Shown: positions 1-6,497 of the stretch, piece by piece
Layout of the letters: the number at the start of each line of letters is the position of its first letter
How positions within the stretch are numbered: position 1 is the stretch's first letter
DNA from: Halobacteriales archaeon
GTDB taxonomy: Archaea > Halobacteriota > Halobacteria > Halobacteriales > SKSH01
Reading direction: 5' to 3'
NCBI GenBank assembly: GCA_007118075.1
Contig: SKSH01000076.1
Location: 1-7,588, forward strand
DNA: 7,588 nt
Made by a program: the position numbers and the translations under genes
Notes under the pieces: model-generated
The model's input: only the letters and a program-made list of their open reading frames with translations
Database searches by the model: none
What the model was told of the DNA's origin: nothing

Positions 1-1
1 A

Positions 2-2038
2 CCACCAGATCCGGTCGGTGAGTTCTTTTTCGATGAGTACGGGCTCTCGTTTTTCACCATGATCCTTGGGTTGGCCGCCCTGGCTGGCCGGCCGTTCCTC
101 GGAAAATCATATCGTGTCGAGCACACGCTCATCATCGTCTGGTCACTGTTCCTCATCAGCATGACGCTGACGCAGGTGCGATTCTCGTACTACCTCGTGT
201 TGGCCGTCGCCGTGCTCAATGCCTATCTGGTCAAGCTCATCCTCGATTGGGTTGATCTCCCGTCTCTGGACTCGATCCGCTCGATCAAGGGATATCAGGT
301 CCTTACGATGGTACTCGTCATGATGCTGTTGTTCATCCCGTTGTTGCCACCGGTCGCCGCAGTAAGCGCCTGGGATGTCAGTGATGGGGCAAGCCCATCG
401 AACGATGCCATCGTCTGGGAGGAATCGAACCTCTTCTTGAAAGATAACACCCCCGAGGTCGGCGATTGGGGTGAACACTCCAATGCAGATCAGTTGGATA
501 TCTGGGGATCACATAGCCATCCGGGTAACGGATACGACTACCCACCTGGGAGCTATGGGGTCATGTCATGGTGGGACTATGGTCACCTGATCACCAACCA
601 CGCCGAACGCATCCCACATTCCAACCCATTCCAGCAGAACGCCCGCTCTGCGGCACATTACCTGCTCGCTCACTCAGAGGAGGCAGCGAACCTCCATCTC
701 GATGCCATCGAGGCAACCGGTGATGGAGTGAGTACGAACGACATCGAGGAACTCCAGGAGATCCTGGCAGCACACGATGACGAGTTGAACAAGGACATGC
801 GCTATGTGATGGTCGAAGACCAGATGGTGGCTGGGAAGTTCAGTGCACTGACCGAATGGACCGGCGAGGGGACTGCACCGTATCTTGAATCGGCTTCGCT
901 ACAAGTCGGTGGTGACACTGATCAGCGAACGGTTTGGAGCGATCGCTTCTATGACACCATCATGGCACAGATGTATCACGACGACGGTGCGAACCTCGAT
1001 CACTATCGATTGGTCCACGAGTCTGCTGATGAGTTCTCCCTCGTCGGCTTCATGACCGATGATGGTATCAGCCTCCATCAGTCGCTTCGGTTGAACAGCC
1101 ATATCGGCCATCTCTTCGATGCTGAGGATTACCGGAACGTCGAGCTGTCGCATCCGGATATCGGGACGATCCCGTATGATCTGCATGATGTTAACCGACA
1201 GCTCGCAGACGCATCCCGGAACGATCGGGTCACCAGTCCGTTCGGTATCGGTTTGCTTGAGGCCTGGGATGCGACCATCCAACCGACCGTGAAGACCTAT
1301 GAGCGGGTCGATGGTGCGCTCTTGACCGGGACCGTCGATGTACCAGAGAGCCACGTCGTCGTCGAGGTCGATGTCGAGACGAACGCCAATCGGTCGTTCG
1401 TGTATCGGAACATCGTTCAAGCTGATGCGGATGGCAACTTCGAGGTCAGAGTCCCGTACGCGACCGAGCACGATCTGTCCGTCGAGGATGGCTACACCGA
1501 ACCGGTCGTCGAAACCGGTGATCACGTCCATGTGAGCACACTCAGCGAGCTCGATGATGCTGACCTCGCCGAGGCAGAGGATCAGAATGTGCGGCTGGCC
1601 GAGGTGGTGCGTGATCAAATCGATCAGATCGCCACGGTTGCTGTCACCGAGTCTGAGGTCTATGATGGAGACGAGATCGCCGTGTCCCTCGAAGATCGTC
1701 CGGTGTTCGAGATCTCTGATCTTGACGCCCCCGATGAGGTCGAGGTCGACGAGACGTTCAACATCACCGCTGACATCACGAACATCGGTAGCGTGGCCGA
1801 CATCCAGCCGATCACACTGAGTGGCAACGGGGCTGAGGTCGAACAACGGACCCTCACCCTCGAACCAGGTGCATCTGACACCATCACCTTCGAGTATGCG
1901 TTCGAGAACGCGACGACCGCCGAGTTCGAGCTCGCCACGCTGGCTGATTCGGTCTCATTCACCCTGACCGCCACCGAGGTTGCTGATAACAACGAGACCG
2001 ATTCGTCCACTCCAGCGATTCGAATCGGCATCCCCTGA
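2..2038 (+). CDS. aglB: Archaeal oligosaccharyltransferase AglB (STT3 family), 5' end outside the window
   Basis: AglB transfers a glycan from a dolichyl-phosphate carrier to Asn in N-X-S/T sequons on the extracellular side of the membrane. The frame is open from the first bases, so the gene starts upstream; 678 residues are visible, and most of the N-terminal transmembrane part is missing (haloarchaeal AglB is usually about 900-1050 residues). Numbered from the first visible codon, the last membrane helices lie near residues 15-30, 41-58, 61-82 and 98-121, with a conserved RF-x-YY segment at the start of the third. The family signature WWDYG is at residues 190-194 (bases 569-583). A downstream segment with D273 and K279 (DQM...GKF) matches the position of the second conserved catalytic-domain motif. 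A beta-rich domain follows (about 430-560). Residues 569-660 look like an added CARDB-type beta-sandwich. The ATG at 59 is internal. Family assignment is secure; the tail domain is inferred. Confidence 0.95.
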   Translation, partial: PPDPVGEFFFDEYGLSFFTMILGLAALAGRPFLGKSYRVEHTLIIVWSLFLISMTLTQVRFSYYLVLAVAVLNAYLVKLILDWVDLPSLDSIRSIKGYQVLTMVLVMMLLFIPLLPPVAAVSAWDVSDGASPSNDAIVWEESNLFLKDNTPEVGDWGEHSNADQLDIWGSHSHPGNGYDYPPGSYGVMSWWDYGHLITNHAERIPHSNPFQQNARSAAHYLLAHSEEAANLHLDAIEATGDGVSTNDIEELQEILAAHDDELNKDMRYVMVEDQMVAGKFSALTEWTGEGTAPYLESASLQVGGDTDQRTVWSDRFYDTIMAQMYHDDGANLDHYRLVHESADEFSLVGFMTDDGISLHQSLRLNSHIGHLFDAEDYRNVELSHPDIGTIPYDLHDVNRQLADASRNDRVTSPFGIGLLEAWDATIQPTVKTYERVDGALLTGTVDVPESHVVVEVDVETNANRSFVYRNIVQADADGNFEVRVPYATEHDLSVEDGYTEPVVETGDHVHVSTLSELDDADLAEAEDQNVRLAEVVRDQIDQIATVAVTESEVYDGDEIAVSLEDRPVFEISDLDAPDEVEVDETFNITADITNIGSVADIQPITLSGNGAEVEQRTLTLEPGASDTITFEYAFENATTAEFELATLADSVSFTLTATEVADNNETDSSTPAIRIGIP
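1700..1980 (+). other. CARDB-like C-terminal domain of AglB
   Basis: This stretch of about 92 residues follows the usual AglB C-terminal region. It has the look of a CARDB/NEW3-type beta-sandwich: an opening acidic strand (FEISDLDAP), an E-V-x-V-x-E-T-F-N-I-T-x-x-I-T-N-I-G segment typical of these domains, then an L-x-P-G-x-S-x-T-I-T-F strand pair. Such domains usually act in extracellular adhesion or protein contacts. It carries three N-X-S/T sequons (Asn codons at 1760, 1907 and 1991). The fold is judged by eye from the strand pattern. Confidence 0.6.
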
Positions 2039-2956
2039 ATGTCGATCCCCTCGTTATTCGTCGTTGTATTGAAAGGTGCGGCGATGGGTGTCGCAGAGAT
2101 CATCCCCGGTGTCTCAGGTGGGACCATCGCCCTCCTTGTCGGAATCTATGACCGCCTGGTGACCGCGATCGCCAGCTTACGACCCGCCCCACTACGACAT
2201 GTGCCTCGCCTGCATCGCCGGCGATACCGACGCACGTTCATCGCCGAGCTAGCCGACATGGACGTACACTTCCTCTTTGCCCTCGGGGTCGGCATGCTTG
2301 CGATGGTCGTCACCCTCGCTCGGGTCATCGAACACATCCTCGAGACCTATCCTGGAATCACCTACTCATTCTTCGGTGGGTTGATCCTTGCATCGGCCAT
2401 CGTCCTGTACCGTTATGTCGATGTCAATACTCCGGAACGACTCATGCTCGCTCTCGTGGTCATCGTCGTAGCGTTCGTCCTCAGTGGCATTGCGACGGCG
2501 ACCATGGGCCACACGTTGCCAGTGTTGTTCGTGGCCGGTGCCATCGCGATCACCGCGCTCGTGCTTCCGGGCGTCTCTGGGTCATTCTTGTTGCTGGCGA
2601 TGGGTCAATACGAGCACATGCTCGGTGTTCTCAATGATTTCGTCAATGCACTCACCTCGGCTTCGATGGGAGAGATCATCGAGACCGCACCGCCGGTGTT
2701 CGCCTTCCTCAGTGGAGCTGTGGTTGGGTTATTGACGGTTTCACATGCGGTGAGTTATGCGCTCGAACGGGCACGTGAGGTGACCCTCATCGCCCTGATC
2801 AGCCTGATGGTCGGGGCACTCCGGGTGCCGGGTGAATCGGTCATCGATGCATACCAACCCTCCGTGGGCTGGATCCTCGCGGTCTGTCTCGCTGGATTGA
2901 TCGGTGCCATGGCTATCCTCGTCTTCGATCATGTCACCGATGATCTCGAGTACTGA
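2039..2956 (+). CDS. DUF368 membrane protein, candidate polyprenyl-phosphate translocase
   Basis: This 305-residue integral membrane protein belongs to the DUF368 family. Its two diagnostic loops are visible: P-G-V-S-G-G-T at residues 23-29 and L-P-G-V-S-G-S at 176-182, one in each half, as expected for an internally duplicated fold. Long hydrophobic segments lie around 78-97, 106-126, 135-154, 160-178, 219-240, 248-262 and 277-297. An Arg-rich stretch (RLHRRRYRR, about 58-66) sits between the first loop and the next helix, probably on the cytosolic side. Bacterial DUF368 proteins (PopT) recycle undecaprenyl phosphate across the membrane; the archaeal equivalent substrate would be dolichyl phosphate, which is inference. 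Its ATG directly abuts the aglB stop codon, so the two are almost certainly co-transcribed and probably translationally coupled. I see no clear Shine-Dalgarno sequence before it. Family is clear; substrate is not shown by sequence. Confidence 0.9.
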   Translation: MSIPSLFVVVLKGAAMGVAEIIPGVSGGTIALLVGIYDRLVTAIASLRPAPLRHVPRLHRRRYRRTFIAELADMDVHFLFALGVGMLAMVVTLARVIEHILETYPGITYSFFGGLILASAIVLYRYVDVNTPERLMLALVVIVVAFVLSGIATATMGHTLPVLFVAGAIAITALVLPGVSGSFLLLAMGQYEHMLGVLNDFVNALTSASMGEIIETAPPVFAFLSGAVVGLLTVSHAVSYALERAREVTLIALISLMVGALRVPGESVIDAYQPSVGWILAVCLAGLIGAMAILVFDHVTDDLEY

Positions 2957-2961
2957 ACCGA

Positions 2962-3951
2962 TCAGGATGCCAGCACGAGTGGTTCGTACCAGTCTCTTGC
3001 ATCTCGGTACCAGTCGATGAAGGAGGCGACACCTTCGCGGATGGTGTGGGTTGGTTGGTACCCGATCAATTCCGCTGCGAGTGAGATATCGGCCTGGGTG
3101 TGTTCTGCGTCTGCCTCGTATCGCTCGGCGAACTCGATTGAGAGATCGGGATTGACCTCATCACGGACCGTCTCAGCGAGGGTGAGGATATCGATCCGAT
3201 CGCCTGAGCCGAGGTTGAGGACGCACCCGTCGGCATCGTGTCGATCAAGCAAGGTCCGATTTGCCTCGACGATGTCATCGATGTAGGTAAAATCACGGGT
3301 CTGTTCGCCATCACCGAAGACGACCGGTGACTTGTCGTTAAAGCATCGAGAGACGAAGTTCGAGATGGCCATATTGGGGCGCATGCGTGGACCGTAGACG
3401 GTGAAGTATCGGGTCCCGACGATGGGTAGGCCGTACACGTTCGCGTATGCCATTGCATATCGTTCGGTCGCGAGCTTTGAGACACCATACGGACTGATCG
3501 GAAGCGTTGGATCCAATTCGGAGAAGGGGAGGAGCTCACCGCGACCACCATAGACCGAGGAGGATGACGCGACGATGATGCGGTCGATGGTGGTCGCTCG
3601 TGCAGCCTCGAGTAGGTTCATCGTCCCGGTGGCGTTGACCTCGTGGTACAGCATGGGTTGCTCGACGCTGGGTCTGACCCCCGCCTTGGCAGCCTGGTGG
3701 TAGATGGCATCCGCATCCTCGACGAGCTCTGCCACCAGCTCAGCGTCGCGGATATCTCCCTCGACGAACGAGAACGTGGCATCATTCGCAGTCGCGGTCT
3801 CGCCGATCACCTCGATGGTATGTTCCTTGATCCCGAGATCATAGAACGGATCCATGTTATCGAGCACGGTGATGTCGTGGCCGTCATCGGCGAACGCCTC
3901 GGCGAGGTGTCCACCGATGAAACCCGCCCCACCGGTGATGAGGATGTGCAT
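2962..3951 (-). CDS. NAD-dependent nucleotide-sugar 4-epimerase (extended SDR, GalE/GlcNAc-type)
   Basis: This is a 329-residue extended short-chain dehydrogenase/reductase, probably interconverting C4 epimers of a UDP-sugar. The N-terminal Rossmann motif T-G-G-A-G-F-I-G spans residues 6-13, with D31 at the end of the second strand positioned for NAD ribose binding. The catalytic set is present: Ser in SSSSVYG (129-135) and Y155-x3-K159. The segments HQAAKAGVRPSVEQP (85-99) and FGDGEQTRDFTYIDD (212-226) are characteristic of UDP-glucose/GlcNAc/glucuronate 4-epimerases; the DPFYD near residue 34 recalls the last two groups. A glucose, GlcNAc or uronate substrate, or a dTDP-sugar dehydratase-like activity, cannot be told apart by eye. 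The length is normal and the ATG gives a proper start to the Rossmann strand. It lies 64 bases downstream of a nucleotidyltransferase on the same strand, and its 3' end meets the aglB-DUF368 unit. It probably supplies sugars for glycan assembly. Confidence 0.92.
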   Translation of the reverse strand: MHILITGGAGFIGGHLAEAFADDGHDITVLDNMDPFYDLGIKEHTIEVIGETATANDATFSFVEGDIRDAELVAELVEDADAIYHQAAKAGVRPSVEQPMLYHEVNATGTMNLLEAARATTIDRIIVASSSSVYGGRGELLPFSELDPTLPISPYGVSKLATERYAMAYANVYGLPIVGTRYFTVYGPRMRPNMAISNFVSRCFNDKSPVVFGDGEQTRDFTYIDDIVEANRTLLDRHDADGCVLNLGSGDRIDILTLAETVRDEVNPDLSIEFAERYEADAEHTQADISLAAELIGYQPTHTIREGVASFIDWYRDARDWYEPLVLAS

Positions 3952-3971
3952 ACCCGTTGCATACCATGCAA
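3947..3971 (-). promoter_or_regulatory. Operator-like repeat cluster at the epimerase start
   Basis: A perfect inverted repeat TTGCAT-3-ATGCAA spans 3957-3971. On the gene's strand, the 8-mer GGTATGCA occurs at 3958-3965 and again at 3947-3954, overlapping the start codon. The two copies are exactly 11 bases apart, about one helical turn. The cluster lies between a TATA-like element and the ATG, where a repressor would block transcription initiation. No regulator is identified, and binding is inference. Confidence 0.4.
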
Positions 3972-3976
3972 GGGGG

Positions 3977-3985
3977 AAATATCAC
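3977..3985 (-). promoter_or_regulatory. TATA-like element of the epimerase promoter
   Basis: On the - strand this reads GTGATATTT, an AT-rich island in GC-rich surroundings. Twenty-five bases separate it from the ATG at 3951, so its centre is close to the roughly -27 spacing of archaeal TATA boxes if transcription starts at or next to the ATG (leaderless). The epimerase could therefore be transcribed separately from the upstream nucleotidyltransferase. Confidence 0.4.
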
Positions 3986-4015
3986 TCGGAGCACACCCAT
4001 CAACCCAGCACCGGC

Positions 4016-4726
4016 TCAATCGAGCAACGACTCCGCCCGCTCGATATCTGCAGGTGTGTTGACGTTCAGCCGCCAACCCTCGTCGATCTCCATCGGTTCG
4101 AGGTGATAGCCAGCTCTCGCGAGGAGATCGATCGCGGTCGAGAGCTCTCGCTCGCCTGTCGGCCCCGGTTGGACCAACGCGCAGGCATGGAAGATCGCCT
4201 GCGGTAACACGAAGAACCCGGTACTGACGAGCTTGGATGGAGGATGCTCGGGTTTCTCCACCATGCCCGCGATGGTGCCATCCGCCCTGAGCGATATCAC
4301 CCCGGTCGAGCTGGCCGCTTCCTCGGACACCGAGTCTACCAACATCACACCATCTACCGTCTCCTCCTGGCCTCGATCGATTACCTGCTGGAGTTCAGTC
4401 TGGATGATGTTGTCGCCGTTGTGGATCATGAACGGCCCATCGATGTACGATGCTGTGAGGCACACTGCATGAGCGAGCCCCCGGCGCTCACGTTGATGGA
4501 CATACGTGATGGGAAGTTCCTCAAAGGAATCACCGAAGTGTTCGATGATCGCTTCACCGTGATGACCGATCACGACGAGCAGGTGCGTGGCACCGATCGA
4601 CTGGACGGTATCGAATGCATAAGAGAGCAGTGGGCGGCCGGCAACCTCGACGAGACCTTTCGGGCGTTCATCGGCCAGCTCACCGAGACGCGTACCTTCA
4701 CCGGCTGCGGGGATGACCGCCTGCAC
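4016..4726 (-). CDS. Sugar-1-phosphate nucleotidyltransferase (AglF/RmlA-like), GTG start
   Basis: This enzyme would couple a sugar-1-phosphate to UTP or dTTP, giving the nucleotide sugar used in glycan synthesis. From the GTG at 4724-4726 the product is 236 residues, close to haloarchaeal AglF. Visible motifs are the nucleotide-binding loop A-A-G-E-G-T-R-L (7-14) with R21-P-K-G (21-24), Q78...G-L-A-H-A (83-87), the metal-binding N-G-D-N (103-106), E157-K-P, S-T-G-F-F (168-172) and a closing N-V-N-T-P-A-D-I (221-228). The frame stays open far upstream, but that part overlaps the preceding gene and does not resemble the family. The GTG gives MQAVIPAAG, the usual family beginning; a second in-frame GTG at 4730-4732 would add two residues. 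Forty-odd bases separate it from the upstream dehydrogenase. An AT-rich TTTGTAA (4750-4756) lies 23 bases before the GTG and could be a weak leaderless promoter. UTP versus dTTP is undecided. Confidence 0.88.
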   Translation of the reverse strand: MQAVIPAAGEGTRLGELADERPKGLVEVAGRPLLSYAFDTVQSIGATHLLVVIGHHGEAIIEHFGDSFEELPITYVHQRERRGLAHAVCLTASYIDGPFMIHNGDNIIQTELQQVIDRGQEETVDGVMLVDSVSEEAASSTGVISLRADGTIAGMVEKPEHPPSKLVSTGFFVLPQAIFHACALVQPGPTGERELSTAIDLLARAGYHLEPMEIDEGWRLNVNTPADIERAESLLD

Positions 4727-4772
4727 GGCCACATCGTTGGAGCCATGGCTTACAAACCTATCGGGAGCCGCA

Positions 4773-6074
4773 TCACTTGGTGACGATCCGGAGCAATCGA
4801 TCGTCGGTATCGAGCGGGAACGTCGGCTCATCCACGTTGAAATCAGCCCGGCCATCTCGGTTCGACGTGATGGCATAGAGTTCGCCGTTGGGACCTTGTT
4901 CGAGGAGGCGAACCCGCCCGATCTCATCCTGGAGTGCGTCATGTACCGTTGCCGTCGCAGCCTGGTCGAAATGATCCTGGTCGTACGTGGTACCACCGGA
5001 TGGTGGTGTCTCACCGGGTGGGGTCAACGTCACCACGAGGACCGACTGGTAGGCGAGTGTCCCGACGACGAATCGGTTTGACCACGTCTCCAACGCACCA
5101 CCCGTGTACCACGTCCCGCCAGACGTGGCCCATGATCGGTCGGTTCGCATCGCGAGCGGTGGCACGATCTCTGGGTGATCTTCGTAATTGTCCTCATTCT
5201 CACCGCGGACCATCGGCCAGCCGTAATCGGCACCAGGGTACAACACCGAAATGGCATCATGTGCCGTTCCGCCGTGGTCGGTGATGAGGGGCACTTCATC
5301 GATCCAATCGATCCCTTGTGAATTCCTGATACCTCCGGCGAAGATACGCGGATCGCCGCCGATATCTGGATTGTCAGCGGCTGGTTCTCCATCCTCATCG
5401 ACACGGAGAATCTTCCCCGCGAGGGAGTCGGGATCTCTCGACAGCTCAACTTCACCAGCATCGCCGGTGGTGATCCAGAGATACCCATCTGGTCCAAAGT
5501 CGATCCGACCACCGTTGTGGATGGAGTCAGCCGGTATCTCGTCGATGATCACCTCCTCAGTGCCAAGTTCATCCCCCTCGATCGGATACCGGACCACCCG
5601 GTTCTCGATCCCACCGACATTCGCGGTGTAGTAGACGAATACATAGTCATCGCTCGGTGAGACGGCGATACCGAGTGTGCCACCCTCACCACCCGGTACC
5701 CACCAGTCTTGCTCTCCACTCCCAGCATCGATCGCATCGGACGGGACACCAACCTCTTCGAGCTCGTCTGCGTCGAATCTGAGGATCTGACCGGTCCGTT
5801 CGGTGAGGTAGATGTCCCCGTCACTATCGAAATCGAGGTCCCATGGGATCTCTAGATGCTCAACGACTGGTTCGACCGTCACCTCGAGATTGACTTCTGC
5901 GGTTGGGGTGCCGATGTCGAGCTCAGCCGGGCCGACTTCATCGTAAGAACTCCAGCTTCCGGGAACGGGGGTCACCGGTGTCCCATCATCACCATCATCA
6001 TCTCCGATGCAGCCGGCAAGGGTCGCGGTTCCGAGGGCGGTGAGGAACCCACGACGTCGGATGGAGGGGGTCAT
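4773..6074 (-). CDS. PQQ-type soluble aldose sugar dehydrogenase, Tat-exported lipoprotein
   Basis: This 433-residue protein of the glucose/sorbosone dehydrogenase (GSDH) family is a predicted six-bladed beta-propeller that oxidises aldose sugars with pyrroloquinoline quinone outside the cell. The N-terminus has a Tat motif (R-R-R-G-F-L, 6-11), a short hydrophobic segment and a lipobox L19-A-G-C22, followed by an acidic low-complexity linker (DDDGDDG), so it is expected to be lipid-anchored on the outer face. The propeller starts near residue 65. Recognisable family segments are H186-N-G-G-R190 (the His corresponds to the catalytic base of soluble glucose dehydrogenase), G-Y-L-W-I-T-T-G-D (197-205), L-A-G-K-I-L-R (218-224), G-G-I-R-N-S-Q-G (247-254), D266-H267 and P-G-A-D-Y-G-W-P (280-287). 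Homologues without proven PQQ binding share these blades, so the cofactor is inferred. It has its own promoter-like upstream region and no evident link to glycosylation. Confidence 0.88.
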   Translation of the reverse strand: MTPSIRRRGFLTALGTATLAGCIGDDDGDDGTPVTPVPGSWSSYDEVGPAELDIGTPTAEVNLEVTVEPVVEHLEIPWDLDFDSDGDIYLTERTGQILRFDADELEEVGVPSDAIDAGSGEQDWWVPGGEGGTLGIAVSPSDDYVFVYYTANVGGIENRVVRYPIEGDELGTEEVIIDEIPADSIHNGGRIDFGPDGYLWITTGDAGEVELSRDPDSLAGKILRVDEDGEPAADNPDIGGDPRIFAGGIRNSQGIDWIDEVPLITDHGGTAHDAISVLYPGADYGWPMVRGENEDNYEDHPEIVPPLAMRTDRSWATSGGTWYTGGALETWSNRFVVGTLAYQSVLVVTLTPPGETPPSGGTTYDQDHFDQAATATVHDALQDEIGRVRLLEQGPNGELYAITSNRDGRADFNVDEPTFPLDTDDRLLRIVTK

Positions 6075-6134
6075 CGTCTGAGGTTGGTGAATGAATCGAT
6101 TAAGACGTTATGGTGTTGGGTTCTCAAATCGAGC
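6075..6134 (-). promoter_or_regulatory. Promoter region of the sugar dehydrogenase
   Basis: This is the 60-base gap between the DUF35 gene and the dehydrogenase. On the - strand it is more AT-rich than its surroundings and holds a TATA-like CTTAAT at 6099-6104, 24 bases before the ATG at 6074. This suggests leaderless transcription independent of the thiolase pair. No Shine-Dalgarno sequence or inverted repeat was seen. Confidence 0.4.
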
Positions 6135-6497
6135 TCAGATCGGTTTGAATCGATATCCGTCCCACGATTGTGATGCCGGATGACGGATACCTGCCTCTGG
6201 ATCTCTGGTCTCATCTACCTCAACGGCGACAACCGATTGGCCGGTCGCGACCTCGTCATCGGTGAGCCCACCGAGTACCCGTACCGTCTCACCATCGAGG
6301 TCGAACTCGACGATCGCGAGTGGGTTTGGTTCGCGGACACCTGGGGGCGTCGCATACGAGACCGTCCAGGTGACAATCTCACCCACCTCGTCGCTGAGAT
6401 CAACCGGCTCCATAGATGGATCGCCACATGCTCGACATCGTGGATGTCGTGGAAAGATGAGATGCCCATTGGAGCACCGCCAGGCATCGAGGCTCAT
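6135..6497 (-). CDS. DUF35 / OB-fold zinc-ribbon protein, thiolase beta subunit
   Basis: This 120-residue protein of the DUF35 family has an N-terminal rubredoxin-like zinc ribbon and a C-terminal OB fold that contacts CoA in thiolase complexes. Potential zinc ligands are C8 and H12 (C-x3-H) with C21 and C24 (C-x2-C); a Cys-His first pair appears in place of Cys-x2-Cys. The OB-fold strands run from about residue 38 (GEIVTWTVSY) through AIVEFDLDGETVRVLGGL to about 95. The start ATG shares the sequence ATGA with the thiolase stop codon, a four-base overlap that implies translational coupling and equal amounts of the two subunits. In Haloferax mediterranei, PHA-forming beta-ketothiolases consist of a thiolase alpha subunit and a small OB-fold beta subunit, and this pair fits that architecture. 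Its acyl-CoA substrate cannot be read from sequence. Confidence 0.9.
   Translation of the reverse strand: MSLDAWRCSNGHLIFPRHPRCRACGDPSMEPVDLSDEVGEIVTWTVSYATPPGVREPNPLAIVEFDLDGETVRVLGGLTDDEVATGQSVVAVEVDETRDPEAGIRHPASQSWDGYRFKPI

Noticed and set aside
59..61. ATG as the true aglB start
   Set aside because: The codons before it are open and encode a plausible membrane segment (DEYGLSFF), and the family's N-terminal half would be missing.
899..1846. A 315-codon open frame on the - strand inside aglB
   Set aside because: It is antisense to clear AglB coding sequence, is full of Asp/Ile/Arg as expected from reverse reading of GATC-rich codons, and shows no recognisable motif.
1660..2127. Open frame on the - strand across the aglB-DUF368 junction
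   Set aside because: Both opposite-strand genes are well supported there; the Ser/Thr/Val-rich product has no family features and is best read as a shadow.
2953..2965. CTGA-5-TCAG hairpin between the convergent genes as a terminator
   Set aside because: The four-base stem is mainly made of the two opposing stop codons, and there is no T-run, so it is not convincing.
4244..4783. A 179-codon + strand frame within the nucleotidyltransferase gene
   Set aside because: It lies opposite conserved nucleotidyltransferase motifs and has no protein-like domain pattern.
4727..5014. N-terminal extension of the nucleotidyltransferase
   Set aside because: It overlaps the dehydrogenase coding region, is low in the acidic residues seen in all other proteins here, and precedes the natural family start.
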